Part shown: in pieces, positions 8,020 to 15,184 of the stretch
Position numbering within the stretch: the first letter of the stretch is position 1
Layout of the letters: the number at the start of each line of letters is the position of its first letter
Origin: a virus
DNA length: 26,448 bases
IMG/VR virus record: IMGVR_UViG_3300032298_000905
Location: 1-26,448 of that record
Direction: 5' to 3' (one strand)
The notes under the pieces: generated by a model
Seen by the model: the letters and a program-made list of their open reading frames with translations, nothing else
What the model was told of the DNA's origin: nothing
The model's database searches: none
Made by a program: the position numbers and the translations under genes

Positions 8020-8726
8020 GCAGATAGTCCTTCCAGAACTACTTCACTTTCAACTCCAGTATTAGGATTTTTCAATTTAATTGTATGAGAAAGTTTAGGC
8101 ATTGTCTCAAAGAACTTTTCAATTTCTTTGAACTGTTTCGAACTTAGTTGTTCAATAAATTCCGAAAGTTCTTTTTTAGTACAGTCCGAAGCATTCCAGG
8201 ATTCTTCTTCATTATAAACTTGTTCGATGCATGAGCAGATCAAATCAAATGAATCTTCGACACTTACTCCAGATTCTGCATTAAAGTTGTTCTTAATGAA
8301 CTCATTCATTGATGGATACTTCATTCTCATGGTCAATGCTTCATCTAGTTTAATATCCCTAGAATGATTCTCATTAGTCTCAACATGAATTTCATCCAAA
8401 TTAATGGATACTTTAACCTGAGTTGTATTATCGTCTGGACAAGTTACAAGAACTTCTGCAACCTCTCCTACAGATTTACCACGAATATTCAAGAACAAAT
8501 ATTCAATATCAAAAGTTGAAAGATTTTCTACTTTAATACCTTTACTCAAAATACAGTTAGAAATTACAGTCTTGACGGCATTTCCAATTTGTTTATTATC
8601 CTCACTCTCCATCGCAATAATGAGAACTTTTTCTTCTTTTACTAAAAATGGTCGGTATCTAATTGTTTTCTTTAATGAAGGAATTTCCAATTCATAAATT
8701 GGTGTAGAAATTTTAGGTAAAGGCAT
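8007..8726 (-). CDS. 26: Baseplate hub subunit gp26
   Basis: 239 aa. Matches the T4-like gp26/baseplate family in style and length (T4 gp26 is 208 aa): N-terminal ISTPIYELEIPSLKKTIRYRPFLVKEEK, then VISNCILSKGIKVENLSTFDIEYLFLNIRGKSVG, and an acidic C-terminal half. The ATG at 8726 has AGGA 6 nt upstream and a CTAAATAC late element 23 nt upstream. It is the first gene of the leftward tail operon. The C-terminal coding end carries the slippery heptamer leading into the gp51 frame. Confidence 0.85.
   Translation of the reverse strand: MPLPKISTPIYELEIPSLKKTIRYRPFLVKEEKVLIIAMESEDNKQIGNAVKTVISNCILSKGIKVENLSTFDIEYLFLNIRGKSVGEVAEVLVTCPDDNTTQVKVSINLDEIHVETNENHSRDIKLDEALTMRMKYPSMNEFIKNNFNAESGVSVEDSFDLICSCIEQVYNEEESWNASDCTKKELSEFIEQLSSKQFKEIEKFFETMPKLSHTIKLKNPNTGVESEVVLEGLSAFFV
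8013..8032 (-). promoter_or_regulatory. Candidate -1 frameshift site (slippery T TTT TTC with upstream SD-like AAGGA)
   Basis: In the gp26 frame the codons are GCT TTT TTC GTG TAG. The heptamer T TTT TTC (8019-8013) fits X XXY YYZ. An AAGGA motif (8032-8028) lies 8 nt upstream, comparable with the Shine-Dalgarno-like stimulator of the E. coli dnaX frameshift. After the slip, reading continues with CGT GTA GCC into the gp51 frame. I saw no convincing downstream hairpin by eye. Confidence 0.55.
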
Positions 8727-8749
8727 AATGTCCTATAGAATTCATATTT

Positions 8750-8757
8750 GTATTTAG
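8750..8757 (-). promoter_or_regulatory. Late promoter element for gp26 tail operon (CTAAATAC)
   Basis: CTAAATAC on minus, just after the stop codon of the tail-tube-fold gene and 23 nt before the gp26 ATG. It resembles T4 late TATAAATA as seen in cyanophages (CTAAATA). There is no -35 box, as expected for gp55/gp33-dependent transcription. Confidence 0.6.
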
Positions 8758-8758
8758 A

Positions 8759-9586
8759 TTAGATTCTAAAAGTATTTTCAAATACAATTGGATTTGATGC
8801 TAATGCATTTGCAGCTTCAAGATTTATGGTTCCATCTTTAATTGCAACATCTAAAGAAGATACTGTCTTGGCAATATTTGCAATTTGCTCATCATTTAAA
8901 ACTGAAGTTAATTTATTATTTTTATCAGGTACTGAAGATTCTTTATTATTATCAGTACTTGTACTTATGTCAAGACTATTAACTCTACCAGAAACATATC
9001 TAGTATACATGAATGATGCAGTTGCTGTTAAAACCTGTGATTCATCATAAGAAACTGTTGGGGAAGAAAGTGCCTTTGGAAATAATCCAAAGAAATTATA
9101 TTCAATTTCTTCTTTATAATCACGATTGAACTTCAGAATTTTTGTGCCATCACATTTATATCCACTTGCAGGATCATTAGGATACTTCATTCGATAGAAA
9201 TATCCGGGACTTGACTTTCCTACATTTGATCCACTTGAAATATACTCCATCCAATGTTCAATGAATTTCAGTAATTTATATTCTTTATCAACATAAAATG
9301 TCAAATCAATCTGATTGAACATTCTAGTATGGGCAAATTCTTCAGTAACTCCAGTATAATTTCCAGTAATACTTGCCGTCGCAAATGCACTTCCAGGTAG
9401 TGATGCAGAAGAACATAGTAATCCAGCACTCTCCATAATGAATCCTCTATCCACACCTCGCAGTGCCAGATAGTTCATAAGATTTGGAGAAAGTGCTCCA
9501 AACATTACTTGATACTGAGATGTGTGTGCGAGATTACCAAAAAGAGGTTTGATCTCTGATATTTTTCTTGGACGTGCTATTGACAC
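8759..9586 (-). CDS. Tail-tube-fold baseplate protein (gp54/gp19-like)
   Basis: 275 aa from GTG 9586. Residues ~20-215 resemble tail-tube-type proteins: TSQYQVMFG strand, a SLPGSAF loop (compare ALPAG in T4 gp19), FIEHWMEYI helix, and IEYNFFGLFPKALSSPTVSYD followed by LTATASFMYTRYV (compare the LWPTNVGE...FEVTLALDYW end of gp19). Next to gp48 and gp53 it may be the gp54-like tube initiator, but gp19-type tube protein is not excluded. Longer starts at 9628 (ATG) and 9793 are open, but a minus late promoter element lies at 9621-9614, inside those extensions. GTG at 9586 puts it 27 nt upstream, the spacing seen for gp26 and gp4. The Shine-Dalgarno before GTG is weak. Confidence 0.6.
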   Translation of the reverse strand: MSIARPRKISEIKPLFGNLAHTSQYQVMFGALSPNLMNYLALRGVDRGFIMESAGLLCSSASLPGSAFATASITGNYTGVTEEFAHTRMFNQIDLTFYVDKEYKLLKFIEHWMEYISSGSNVGKSSPGYFYRMKYPNDPASGYKCDGTKILKFNRDYKEEIEYNFFGLFPKALSSPTVSYDESQVLTATASFMYTRYVSGRVNSLDISTSTDNNKESSVPDKNNKLTSVLNDEQIANIAKTVSSLDVAIKDGTINLEAANALASNPIVFENTFRI

Positions 9587-9587
9587 T

Positions 9588-9595
9588 CTAAATAC
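9588..9595 (+). promoter_or_regulatory. Late promoter element for gp4-gp53 block (CTAAATAC)
   Basis: CTAAATAC on plus, 26 nt before the gp4 ATG at 9622. It is an exact inverted copy of the element at 9621-9614 on minus. Confidence 0.6.
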
Positions 9596-9613
9596 TTTTA
9601 AAGTCTTATATAT

Positions 9614-9621
9614 GTATTTAG
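9614..9621 (-). promoter_or_regulatory. Late promoter element for tail-tube-fold gene (CTAAATAC)
   Basis: CTAAATAC read on minus, 27 nt before the GTG start at 9586. It faces the plus element at 9588-9595, with the two elements enclosing 18 bp. Confidence 0.6.
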
Positions 9622-10062
9622 ATGTCATATAAAGGAAAATATCAATTAAAAAATCCAAGTAAATATAAGGGAAATCCCACTTTAGTAATATACAGATCCT
9701 TATGGGAAAGATCTTATATGAAAAAACTTGATTTAAATGAAAATATATTAGAATGGTCAAGTGAAGAAATTGCCTTACCCTATAAGTCTCCACTGGACAA
9801 TCGTATTCATAAATACTATCCAGATTTTTATGTAAAGGAAAGACTCAGTGACGGAACTATAAAAAAATACATCGTAGAAATAAAACCCAAGAAACAAACA
9901 TTAGAACCCAAAGTTCCAAAAAGAAAGACCAAGGGATATCTATATGAGGTAATGGAATATGCAAAGAATCAAAGTAAATGGAATTCTGCCAGAGAATATT
10001 GTAAGGATCATGGATATGAATTTAAAATTCTTACTGAAGATGACCTCAATATAAAATACTGA
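9622..10062 (+). CDS. 4: Head completion protein gp4
   Basis: 146 aa, close to T4 gp4 (150 aa). The body (YRSLWERSYMKKLDLNENIL, WSSEEIALPY, HKYYPDFYV, KKYIVEIKPKKQ) shows the PD-(D/E)xK nuclease-like core: Asp in YPDFYV, then Glu-x-Lys in VEIKPK. gp4 acts at the head-tail joining step, closing the filled capsid before tail attachment. It is first of four plus-strand genes, overlapping the next by 1 bp (tgATGg). The start is fixed by the late element 26 nt upstream. Confidence 0.88.
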   Translation: MSYKGKYQLKNPSKYKGNPTLVIYRSLWERSYMKKLDLNENILEWSSEEIALPYKSPLDNRIHKYYPDFYVKERLSDGTIKKYIVEIKPKKQTLEPKVPKRKTKGYLYEVMEYAKNQSKWNSAREYCKDHGYEFKILTEDDLNIKY

Positions 10063-10682
10063 TGGCAAATACTAAACTTAATGGTTACGAAAAACCTTCA
10101 CTAGATCAATATACTAGAGCAGACCTTGTACAGATTTGTTCAAATTATATGATTGGTGGAAGAACTTCTGGTTTCTCTAAACTATCAAAAACTCAATTAA
10201 TTACTAAAATTTTAAATGATGCTGACTATATTAAATCTGATCCCAATAACAAGTACTCTAAAAAATTAAAAAAACAAGTTGGAAGTTTTCAGACCAGAGG
10301 TAGAGCAAAACTTCAGAACTCAATAACATCAAATAGAATTAGTCCCATTGTGGCAAGTTTATTTGGTAATGAGACTCCTGATGAATTAATGGATGATATT
10401 ATACAGGTATTGTCAGGTTCCGAATCAAAAATGGTAGTACCTGGAAAATACTACACGTTCATTTATCGTGCAGTAACTTCAAATTTAAATTATGATGCTC
10501 ATCCACTAATAAAGGTAGGGGAAATAACTAGAGTTGGATTCAAGGCATTCAATTATCACTGGAAACAAGTTCGCCAATATGGTTGGGAAGAAGTAATGGG
10601 AACTACATTCTATGAAGTTTCAATTGGAGAATATACTTTATTACAACAAATTCCATATCAGAAATTTTCGTTTACTTCATAA
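10062..10682 (+). CDS. Conserved T4-like phage protein of unknown function
   Basis: 206 aa. Residues ~13-55 (LDQYTRADLVQICSNYMIGG, then LSKTQLITKIL) resemble a SAP/Rho-N-like helix-extended-helix fold, which often binds nucleic acid. The C-terminal half (PGKYYTFIYRAV, HPLIKVGEI, FNYHWKQVRQYGWEEV) is a compact beta-rich domain with many aromatics. No function is recognised. Its place between gp4 and gp48 and shared late transcription suggest a virion or assembly role. Confidence 0.7.
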   Translation: MANTKLNGYEKPSLDQYTRADLVQICSNYMIGGRTSGFSKLSKTQLITKILNDADYIKSDPNNKYSKKLKKQVGSFQTRGRAKLQNSITSNRISPIVASLFGNETPDELMDDIIQVLSGSESKMVVPGKYYTFIYRAVTSNLNYDAHPLIKVGEITRVGFKAFNYHWKQVRQYGWEEVMGTTFYEVSIGEYTLLQQIPYQKFSFTS

Positions 10683-10685
10683 ATA
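10678..10685 (+). promoter_or_regulatory. Weak possible late element before gp48 (CATAAATA)
   Basis: CATAAATA overlaps the stop of the previous gene and lies only 13 nt before the gp48 ATG, shorter than the 22-27 nt seen for most other elements here. It may be a chance match. Confidence 0.25.
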
Positions 10686-10698
10686 ATTAGAAACCATA

Positions 10699-11613
10699 AT
10701 GGCAGTTCCAAAACCTCCACAACTTAGATATCCAATAAGAAAAATTGATTCCTTAGATGATTATTTGGAAATTAAAGTTATTCAATATGTACCTCCAGGT
10801 TATGAGGAAAACTCAAAATCTTTAAATGTATCCACTTCCAGTGAAACTTTAAAAAGTTCTGGAAGTATTGAAAAACCATTAATAACTATTCAATTACCAA
10901 TTCCTCAGGGAATTAATGATAAATCCAGTGTTGATTGGGGAAGTAGCACTTTAAATACTGCAGAAGCAATAGGCGCTGGTGAATTTGAAAAGATATTAAA
11001 AAGTCAAAATTTAGGTAAAGGTTTATACGATGCTGGAGTAAATGCGACATCATCAGTAACATCTTCTGCCACTAGTGGTATTGGTCAAGATTTAGTTGTT
11101 AGGGGAGTTGTTTCAAAGCTTTTAAACAGTTTAGGATCTAATGCAACACCTGCACAATTGTTTTCAAGATCAAGTGGTAAGATTTTAAATCCTCATATGG
11201 AACTACTTTTTAATAATGTATCCTTAAGGCCATTCTCATTTACATTTGATTTAGCTCCCAGAGACCCTAAGGAAGCATTAGTGGTTAAGCAGATTATACG
11301 AACCTTTAAAAAACATATGGCAGCAAAATCTGGGCAGGGTGGTGTAGGAGAAGGTGCTGGTGGTGTTTTTATTTCTAGTCCCGATATTTTTCAATTAACA
11401 TATAAAACTGGAGCAAAAAAGCATAGATTTTTGAATAGTTTTAAACCGATGGCATTACAAGATGTATCAGTGAATTATACTGCATCTGGAACTTATGCAA
11501 CTTATGAAGATTCAACTCCAGTTCATATGCAGATGACTTTAAATTTTCAAGAACTGAATCCAATTTACTTTGAAGATTATGATGACAAAAATGACATCGG
11601 AGTAGGATACTAA
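10699..11613 (+). CDS. 48: Baseplate tail-tube cap gp48
   Basis: 304 aa. The C-terminal half carries the gp48 signature region: LNPHMELLFNNVSLRPFSFT, DLAPRDPKEALVVKQIIRTF KKHMA and NYTASGTYATYEDSTPVHMQ. gp48 has a tail-tube-like fold and caps the baseplate hub so that the tube can polymerise. The N-terminal ~150 residues are Ser/Thr-rich and less recognisable. It overlaps gp53 by 1 bp (taATGg). Confidence 0.88.
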   Translation: MAVPKPPQLRYPIRKIDSLDDYLEIKVIQYVPPGYEENSKSLNVSTSSETLKSSGSIEKPLITIQLPIPQGINDKSSVDWGSSTLNTAEAIGAGEFEKILKSQNLGKGLYDAGVNATSSVTSSATSGIGQDLVVRGVVSKLLNSLGSNATPAQLFSRSSGKILNPHMELLFNNVSLRPFSFTFDLAPRDPKEALVVKQIIRTFKKHMAAKSGQGGVGEGAGGVFISSPDIFQLTYKTGAKKHRFLNSFKPMALQDVSVNYTASGTYATYEDSTPVHMQMTLNFQELNPIYFEDYDDKNDIGVGY

Positions 11614-12260
11614 TGGGTTACTTCAGAGAACTTCCAAACTTAGAATATCAGTCACCATTACCACATAGATCATCTTCGGATGAATATGTAAGAGTAAAGA
11701 ATTTATTTCGTAGAGTAAAACTTCGTGACGATTTACAGAATGTCTTTACTCTTTTTAACAAATATGAAATTCCTGATGGTTCAAGGCCTGAGTTAGTTGC
11801 CGAAGAACTTTATGGCAAACCAGAACTAGACTGGGTGGTTCTTTTAACTGCTGGTATTACACATGTAAGAGATCAGTGGCCTTTATCGGATAGAGATATC
11901 TATAGGTACTGTGAGGAAAAATATGAAGAAAATATTAATGATGTTCGTTTTTATGAGACTATTGAGATTAAAGATTCTGCAGGAAGATTGATTCTTCCTG
12001 CAGGTAAGGTAGTTGATGGTAACTTTACTATTACCAATCCAAATGATTATACCGCAACATTAAATCCAGTGATTGGAGTTAGTAATTATGAATATGAAGT
12101 CAGAAAGAATAATGCTAAAAGATCAATTTATATTTTGAAAAAATCATATCTACAACAATATCTGAATGACATGAGAACCATTATGTCTTATGATAAATCT
12201 TCACAGTTTGTAGATAGGAAGTTAGTTCGTACTGAAAATACAAGAAACACAATGCCATAA
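11613..12260 (+). CDS. 53: Baseplate wedge protein gp53
   Basis: 215 aa (T4 gp53 is 196 aa). The N-terminal half shows the family pattern: FRRVKLRDDLQNVFTLFNKY, IPDGSRPELVAEELYGKPEL, DWVVLLTAGITHVRDQWPLS. gp53 is a LysM-like wedge component that binds between wedges during baseplate ring formation. It is last in the plus-strand block; its stop codon lies in the A-tract that forms the U-tail of the opposing gp32 terminator. Confidence 0.9.
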   Translation: MGYFRELPNLEYQSPLPHRSSSDEYVRVKNLFRRVKLRDDLQNVFTLFNKYEIPDGSRPELVAEELYGKPELDWVVLLTAGITHVRDQWPLSDRDIYRYCEEKYEENINDVRFYETIEIKDSAGRLILPAGKVVDGNFTITNPNDYTATLNPVIGVSNYEYEVRKNNAKRSIYILKKSYLQQYLNDMRTIMSYDKSSQFVDRKLVRTENTRNTMP

Positions 12261-12284
12261 AAAAGGGAGGCATCTCTGCCTCCC
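12259..12284 (-). terminator. Intrinsic terminator of gp32
   Basis: An 8-bp stem (GGGAGGCA/TGCCTCCC) with loop TCTC (plus) is followed on minus by six T. It lies 8 bp after the gp32 stop. On the plus side the hairpin lacks a T-run, so it stops gp53 transcripts less clearly. Confidence 0.88.
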
Positions 12285-12292
12285 TGATTAAA

Positions 12293-13213
12293 TCATTCTT
12301 CCGCTAATTTTTGGAAGTATGATAGGGTATCATCGTCTTCATCTTCGTCTACAGATGTAGATTTAGAAGAACTCAGATTACTCAGTTGAGTACGGAGATC
12401 GTCATCTAGTTCACGGGAAGAACCACGAGTAGTTTCTTCTTCGAAGGTTTCAGGATCTTCATAACGAGGAGTGCCTTTGCTGCCAAGAACATAATCAAGA
12501 CGCTTCTTCAGTTCATCATAAGATTTGAACTTATCGGGAGCAACCAGTTCGGCAAGAGAGTATTCTTTCGACCAAACTGCTTCCATTGCATCATCATCAG
12601 AAAGAAGAGGACCAACGGCAGCAAACTCTGAGGAATCATAGTTGCGATAACCAGCAACATTCTTTGCCTTCAGTTTGAAATTAGCACCTTTCCAGAAATC
12701 AAATCCTTCGATTGGGGTATCATCTTCATACTCAGGTTGCATTGCTTCCATGATTTTATCAAAGATTTTCTTACCATACTTGAAGAGGAAGACTTTACCT
12801 TCATTTTGAGGATTTGTAGGATCCTTGACCACATAGATGTTACTAATGTAGGTCAGTTTACGCTTCTGTTTGCGAGCAATTTCTTTACCAGCATCAGTTC
12901 CATTATTCCATAGTTGGGAATTTAGTTCACCAACAGGATCTTTCTGTCCGATGGTACTGAGGTTGTTTTCGATGTACCAACCACCAGGGCCTTGGAATGC
13001 ATGAGAATAGATTTTGGCGAAAGGAAGATCTTCACCATCAGGAGCAGGAAGGAATCGGATTACGGCATAACCGTTCTGTGCTTTATCACATTCGAGTTTC
13101 CAGAACCTTTCATCTTCTGAACCCCCTGCGTTATTCATTTTATCGACTTCTTTCACCAACTTAGCAGTGAGAGAACCGAGACTGGACTGTTTTTTAAGAT
13201 TTGCGAATGACAT
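12293..13213 (-). CDS. 32: Single-stranded DNA-binding protein gp32
   Basis: 306 aa (T4 301). Basic N-terminal LAST-like region (SLTAKLVKEVDK), OB core with GYAVIRFLPAP, SHAFQGPGGWYIENN, LTYISNIYVVKDPTNPQNEG and KVFLFKYGKKIFDKIMEAM, and an acidic tail (DDDLRTQLS...DEDEDDD) that in T4 contacts replication partners. The three Cys of the T4 zinc site (C77, C87, C90) are absent; only the region of His64 is kept (SHAF). Transcribed from its own sigma70 promoter at 13257-13285 and ended by the hairpin at 12259-12284. Coats ssDNA in replication and recombination. Confidence 0.95.
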   Translation of the reverse strand: MSFANLKKQSSLGSLTAKLVKEVDKMNNAGGSEDERFWKLECDKAQNGYAVIRFLPAPDGEDLPFAKIYSHAFQGPGGWYIENNLSTIGQKDPVGELNSQLWNNGTDAGKEIARKQKRKLTYISNIYVVKDPTNPQNEGKVFLFKYGKKIFDKIMEAMQPEYEDDTPIEGFDFWKGANFKLKAKNVAGYRNYDSSEFAAVGPLLSDDDAMEAVWSKEYSLAELVAPDKFKSYDELKKRLDYVLGSKGTPRYEDPETFEEETTRGSSRELDDDLRTQLSNLSSSKSTSVDEDEDDDTLSYFQKLAEE

Positions 13214-13256
13214 TTTGATTTTTTGGATAAATTGGATGTTTTGGATTTACTTAGAT

Positions 13257-13285
13257 ATTATAACAAGAATTGTCTCTTTAGTCAA
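13257..13285 (-). promoter_or_regulatory. Sigma70-type promoter of gp32
   Basis: Minus strand: TTGACT (13285-13280), 17-bp spacer, TATAAT (13262-13257). Lies at the 3' end of the DUF1825-like gene, about 45 bp before the gp32 ATG. Confidence 0.85.
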
Positions 13286-13607
13286 GATAGGTCTTCAGAG
13301 ATTCAATCGTCTTATTCATATTATTGAAAAGTAAATTGATATCAGTGTCTTCTGGGAATCCCATTAAGAGAACTGATTTTTTTAGATTCTCTTTCATCTC
13401 AATCGCTTCTGGATCATCAGAAAGAGAAAGTCTAGTATACATGATTCTCTGCTTTTCTAGCAAGAGAGACATTTTGTCAATGTGTTCAAGTTTATCTTCA
13501 CGATTCATTCTACCGAAAGAAAAGACACTTCCATAGACAAAATCTTGAAGGTCATTAATTTCACGTAGTTCTTGTTGAATAAATTCCGAATTGAAAAAAT
13601 TACTCAT
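13278..13607 (-). CDS. DUF1825-like small protein
   Basis: 109 aa, all-helical. The pattern FFNSEFIQQEL...MNREDKLEHIDKMSLLLEKQ RIMYTRLSLSDDPEA resembles DUF1825, a cyanobacterial family also found in cyanophages and of unknown role. It sits between gp59 and gp32 and overlaps the gp59 stop by 8 bp, so it is co-transcribed with replisome loading genes. Confidence 0.65.
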   Translation of the reverse strand: MSNFFNSEFIQQELREINDLQDFVYGSVFSFGRMNREDKLEHIDKMSLLLEKQRIMYTRLSLSDDPEAIEMKENLKKSVLLMGFPEDTDINLLFNNMNKTIESLKTYLD

Positions 13608-14190
13608 CGATAATATTTTTTAGAAGTTTCTTATAATTGAACACATTGATATTTAGAAATGGTTTGTACTTGGATATTTTCAGACCTACGGTTTCCCACA
13701 CAGGGTCTTGGAGTTTTTTGTCGAAGTTTGCCGAGTATCCAAATATTATATCATAGATTACCAGGATTTCAATAGCGAGGTCGCCCCCTAGGAATCGCTT
13801 CAGAAGAATTGGGTGTCCTCTGGAGCAATTGAAGACATCTGGTAATTTGTTGCTGGATAGTAATTCACTGGATTGTTCTCTGAACAAGTAGCTTAAACTC
13901 TGTTGTCGTTTTGTCCATTCTGTATAAATTGTTTCTCCGTTGTTGATAATCTCACCAATCCAAAGATTTGAGGGATTGTCGGAAGAAACAAAATTGGAAA
14001 GAAAATAATCTTTAACCTCATCATCTGACTTTTTTCTTGACATCTTCTCATAAAAATATTTGTCACGACGCTTATTAAAGGAATCCATAGATACCTTTAC
14101 CTGACCATGATATTTTATATAATCGTATGATTTTGTTGAGAAGTGTCTTTTAAATGCCAGATATTGTTTATAGCATTCGTAAGGACTCAT
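13600..14190 (-). CDS. 59: gp59 helicase-loading protein
   Basis: 196 aa (T4 gp59 217). Conserved KRRDKYFYEKMSRKK (T4: QKRRDKYFFQKLSEKY), LWIGEI (T4 AWIGDI) and C-terminal PVWETVGLKISKYKPFLNIN (T4 LVWNNYSIKLKAYRKILNID). Loads the gp41 helicase onto gp32-covered forked DNA. Overlaps gp33 by 4 bp (ATGA) and the DUF1825-like gene by 8 bp. Confidence 0.9.
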   Translation of the reverse strand: MSPYECYKQYLAFKRHFSTKSYDYIKYHGQVKVSMDSFNKRRDKYFYEKMSRKKSDDEVKDYFLSNFVSSDNPSNLWIGEIINNGETIYTEWTKRQQSLSYLFREQSSELLSSNKLPDVFNCSRGHPILLKRFLGGDLAIEILVIYDIIFGYSANFDKKLQDPVWETVGLKISKYKPFLNINVFNYKKLLKNIIDE

Positions 14191-14447
14191 ACGGGAAGTC
14201 GTGCCTTCGAAGTTTTCTTCATAAAATTGAGAGTAATCGCATCATGTTTCAGACGCTCTTTGAGAGGTTTCGAAATAAGTTTGGAAACTGATTCGATTTC
14301 AATTTTATTAATTTCACAATATTGTACGATTGCATCAATATAGTTACATTTTTCCTTTACTACAATTGTTTCTATTTCTAGAGAAAACTTTGAAGGAGTC
14401 AGAAACTTATCTTCTATAACTTTTTCTAATTCATTATTAGGTTCCAT
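14187..14447 (-). CDS. 33: Late transcription coactivator gp33
   Basis: 86 aa from ATG 14447. The core LTPSKFSLEIETIVVKEKCN YIDAIVQYCEINKIEIES, then LISKPLKERL and LNFMKKTSKARLPV is typical of cyanophage gp33. In T4, gp33 links RNA polymerase and the gp45 clamp for late promoters recognised by gp55. A longer start at 14528 would overlap the exonuclease by 92 bp; the internal ATG 14447 overlaps by 11 bp, has GGAGA upstream and gives the usual short length. It fits the late elements found in this window. Confidence 0.82.
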   Translation of the reverse strand: MEPNNELEKVIEDKFLTPSKFSLEIETIVVKEKCNYIDAIVQYCEINKIEIESVSKLISKPLKERLKHDAITLNFMKKTSKARLPV

Positions 14448-15177
14448 ATGACTTAAGTTTATCTCCAACAAATTTTCTAATATATTTGCTGAGTAATTTG
14501 ATGTACTTTGATTTGTCATATTCTTCATAAACTACACATTCTCCATTTTCACAGGCCATGATGATAACAAGTTTTTTGACGGATATACCAGTCAATTCAT
14601 AATACATGCAAGCATATGCTACTGCCTGTACAAAATAATTTTCAATCCATTCTCTAGGTTTTGGTTTCTTTGAAGTTTTGAAATCTACGATTGCAAGTTC
14701 CCCATTATACTCAGCGATACAATCGGTAGTCCCAGCAATACCTAAGTATCTACTATATAGGGATCCTTCTAGGCAGTGAATATTACTGATATTATCGAGA
14801 TCTGGTTTCGCAATTTCAAAAAGAAGTTGTGATAGAGGTTGAACTTCGGGAAGTTCTTTATTATACAGATAATTTTCAACCAATGTGTGCATGTCGGTGC
14901 CACGACTAGTTGATTGTTTGGTGATCTTATCTGCTTCAGCATCACCAACTCTTTTTCTCCATTTTACAAATACTTCTTTATTGAAGTGACTTGTGACCGA
15001 AGTGATGGAGACTAACTTTAATAGTTCATCCCCATCTTCAACTTTATAATATCTTACACCATCAATGGTTTCTCTTTCAAGTTTTGGAAGATTTGTATCT
15101 ATATGTTTAAATCTTTCTTCATTACGAGAAACTTCGGGATGTAATTCATAATATTTTTCAATTAACGGATTTGGCAT
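14437..15177 (-). CDS. PD-(D/E)XK exonuclease, MGME1/RecB-like
   Basis: 246 aa from ATG 15177. Motifs: GTDMHTLVENYL, then YLGIAGTTDCIAEYNG, ELAIVDFKTSKKPKPREWI (Asp...Asp-x-Lys catalytic core) and YFVQAVAYACMYYE (Gln-x3-Tyr). This is the arrangement of RecB-type and mitochondrial MGME1 nucleases; a role in recombination or end trimming is likely. The start is set by GAGG 5 nt upstream and by the promoter at 15198-15226, whose start site would fall around 15191, downstream of the alternative ATG 15195. The 3' end overlaps gp33. Confidence 0.82.
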   Translation of the reverse strand: MPNPLIEKYYELHPEVSRNEERFKHIDTNLPKLERETIDGVRYYKVEDGDELLKLVSITSVTSHFNKEVFVKWRKRVGDAEADKITKQSTSRGTDMHTLVENYLYNKELPEVQPLSQLLFEIAKPDLDNISNIHCLEGSLYSRYLGIAGTTDCIAEYNGELAIVDFKTSKKPKPREWIENYFVQAVAYACMYYELTGISVKKLVIIMACENGECVVYEEYDKSKYIKLLSKYIRKFVGDKLKSYGT

Positions 15178-15184
15178 TAAGACC

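Noticed and set aside
9587-9793. N-terminal extension of the tail-tube-fold gene to 9793 or 9628
   Set aside because: The extra residues to 9793 are antisense to gp4 and rich in I/F/Y/L without family likeness. The late promoter element at 9621-9614 would lie within the extension.
14448-14528. Longer gp33 start at 14528
   Set aside because: It would overlap the exonuclease by 92 bp and add residues without likeness to gp33; ATG 14447 gives the usual length.
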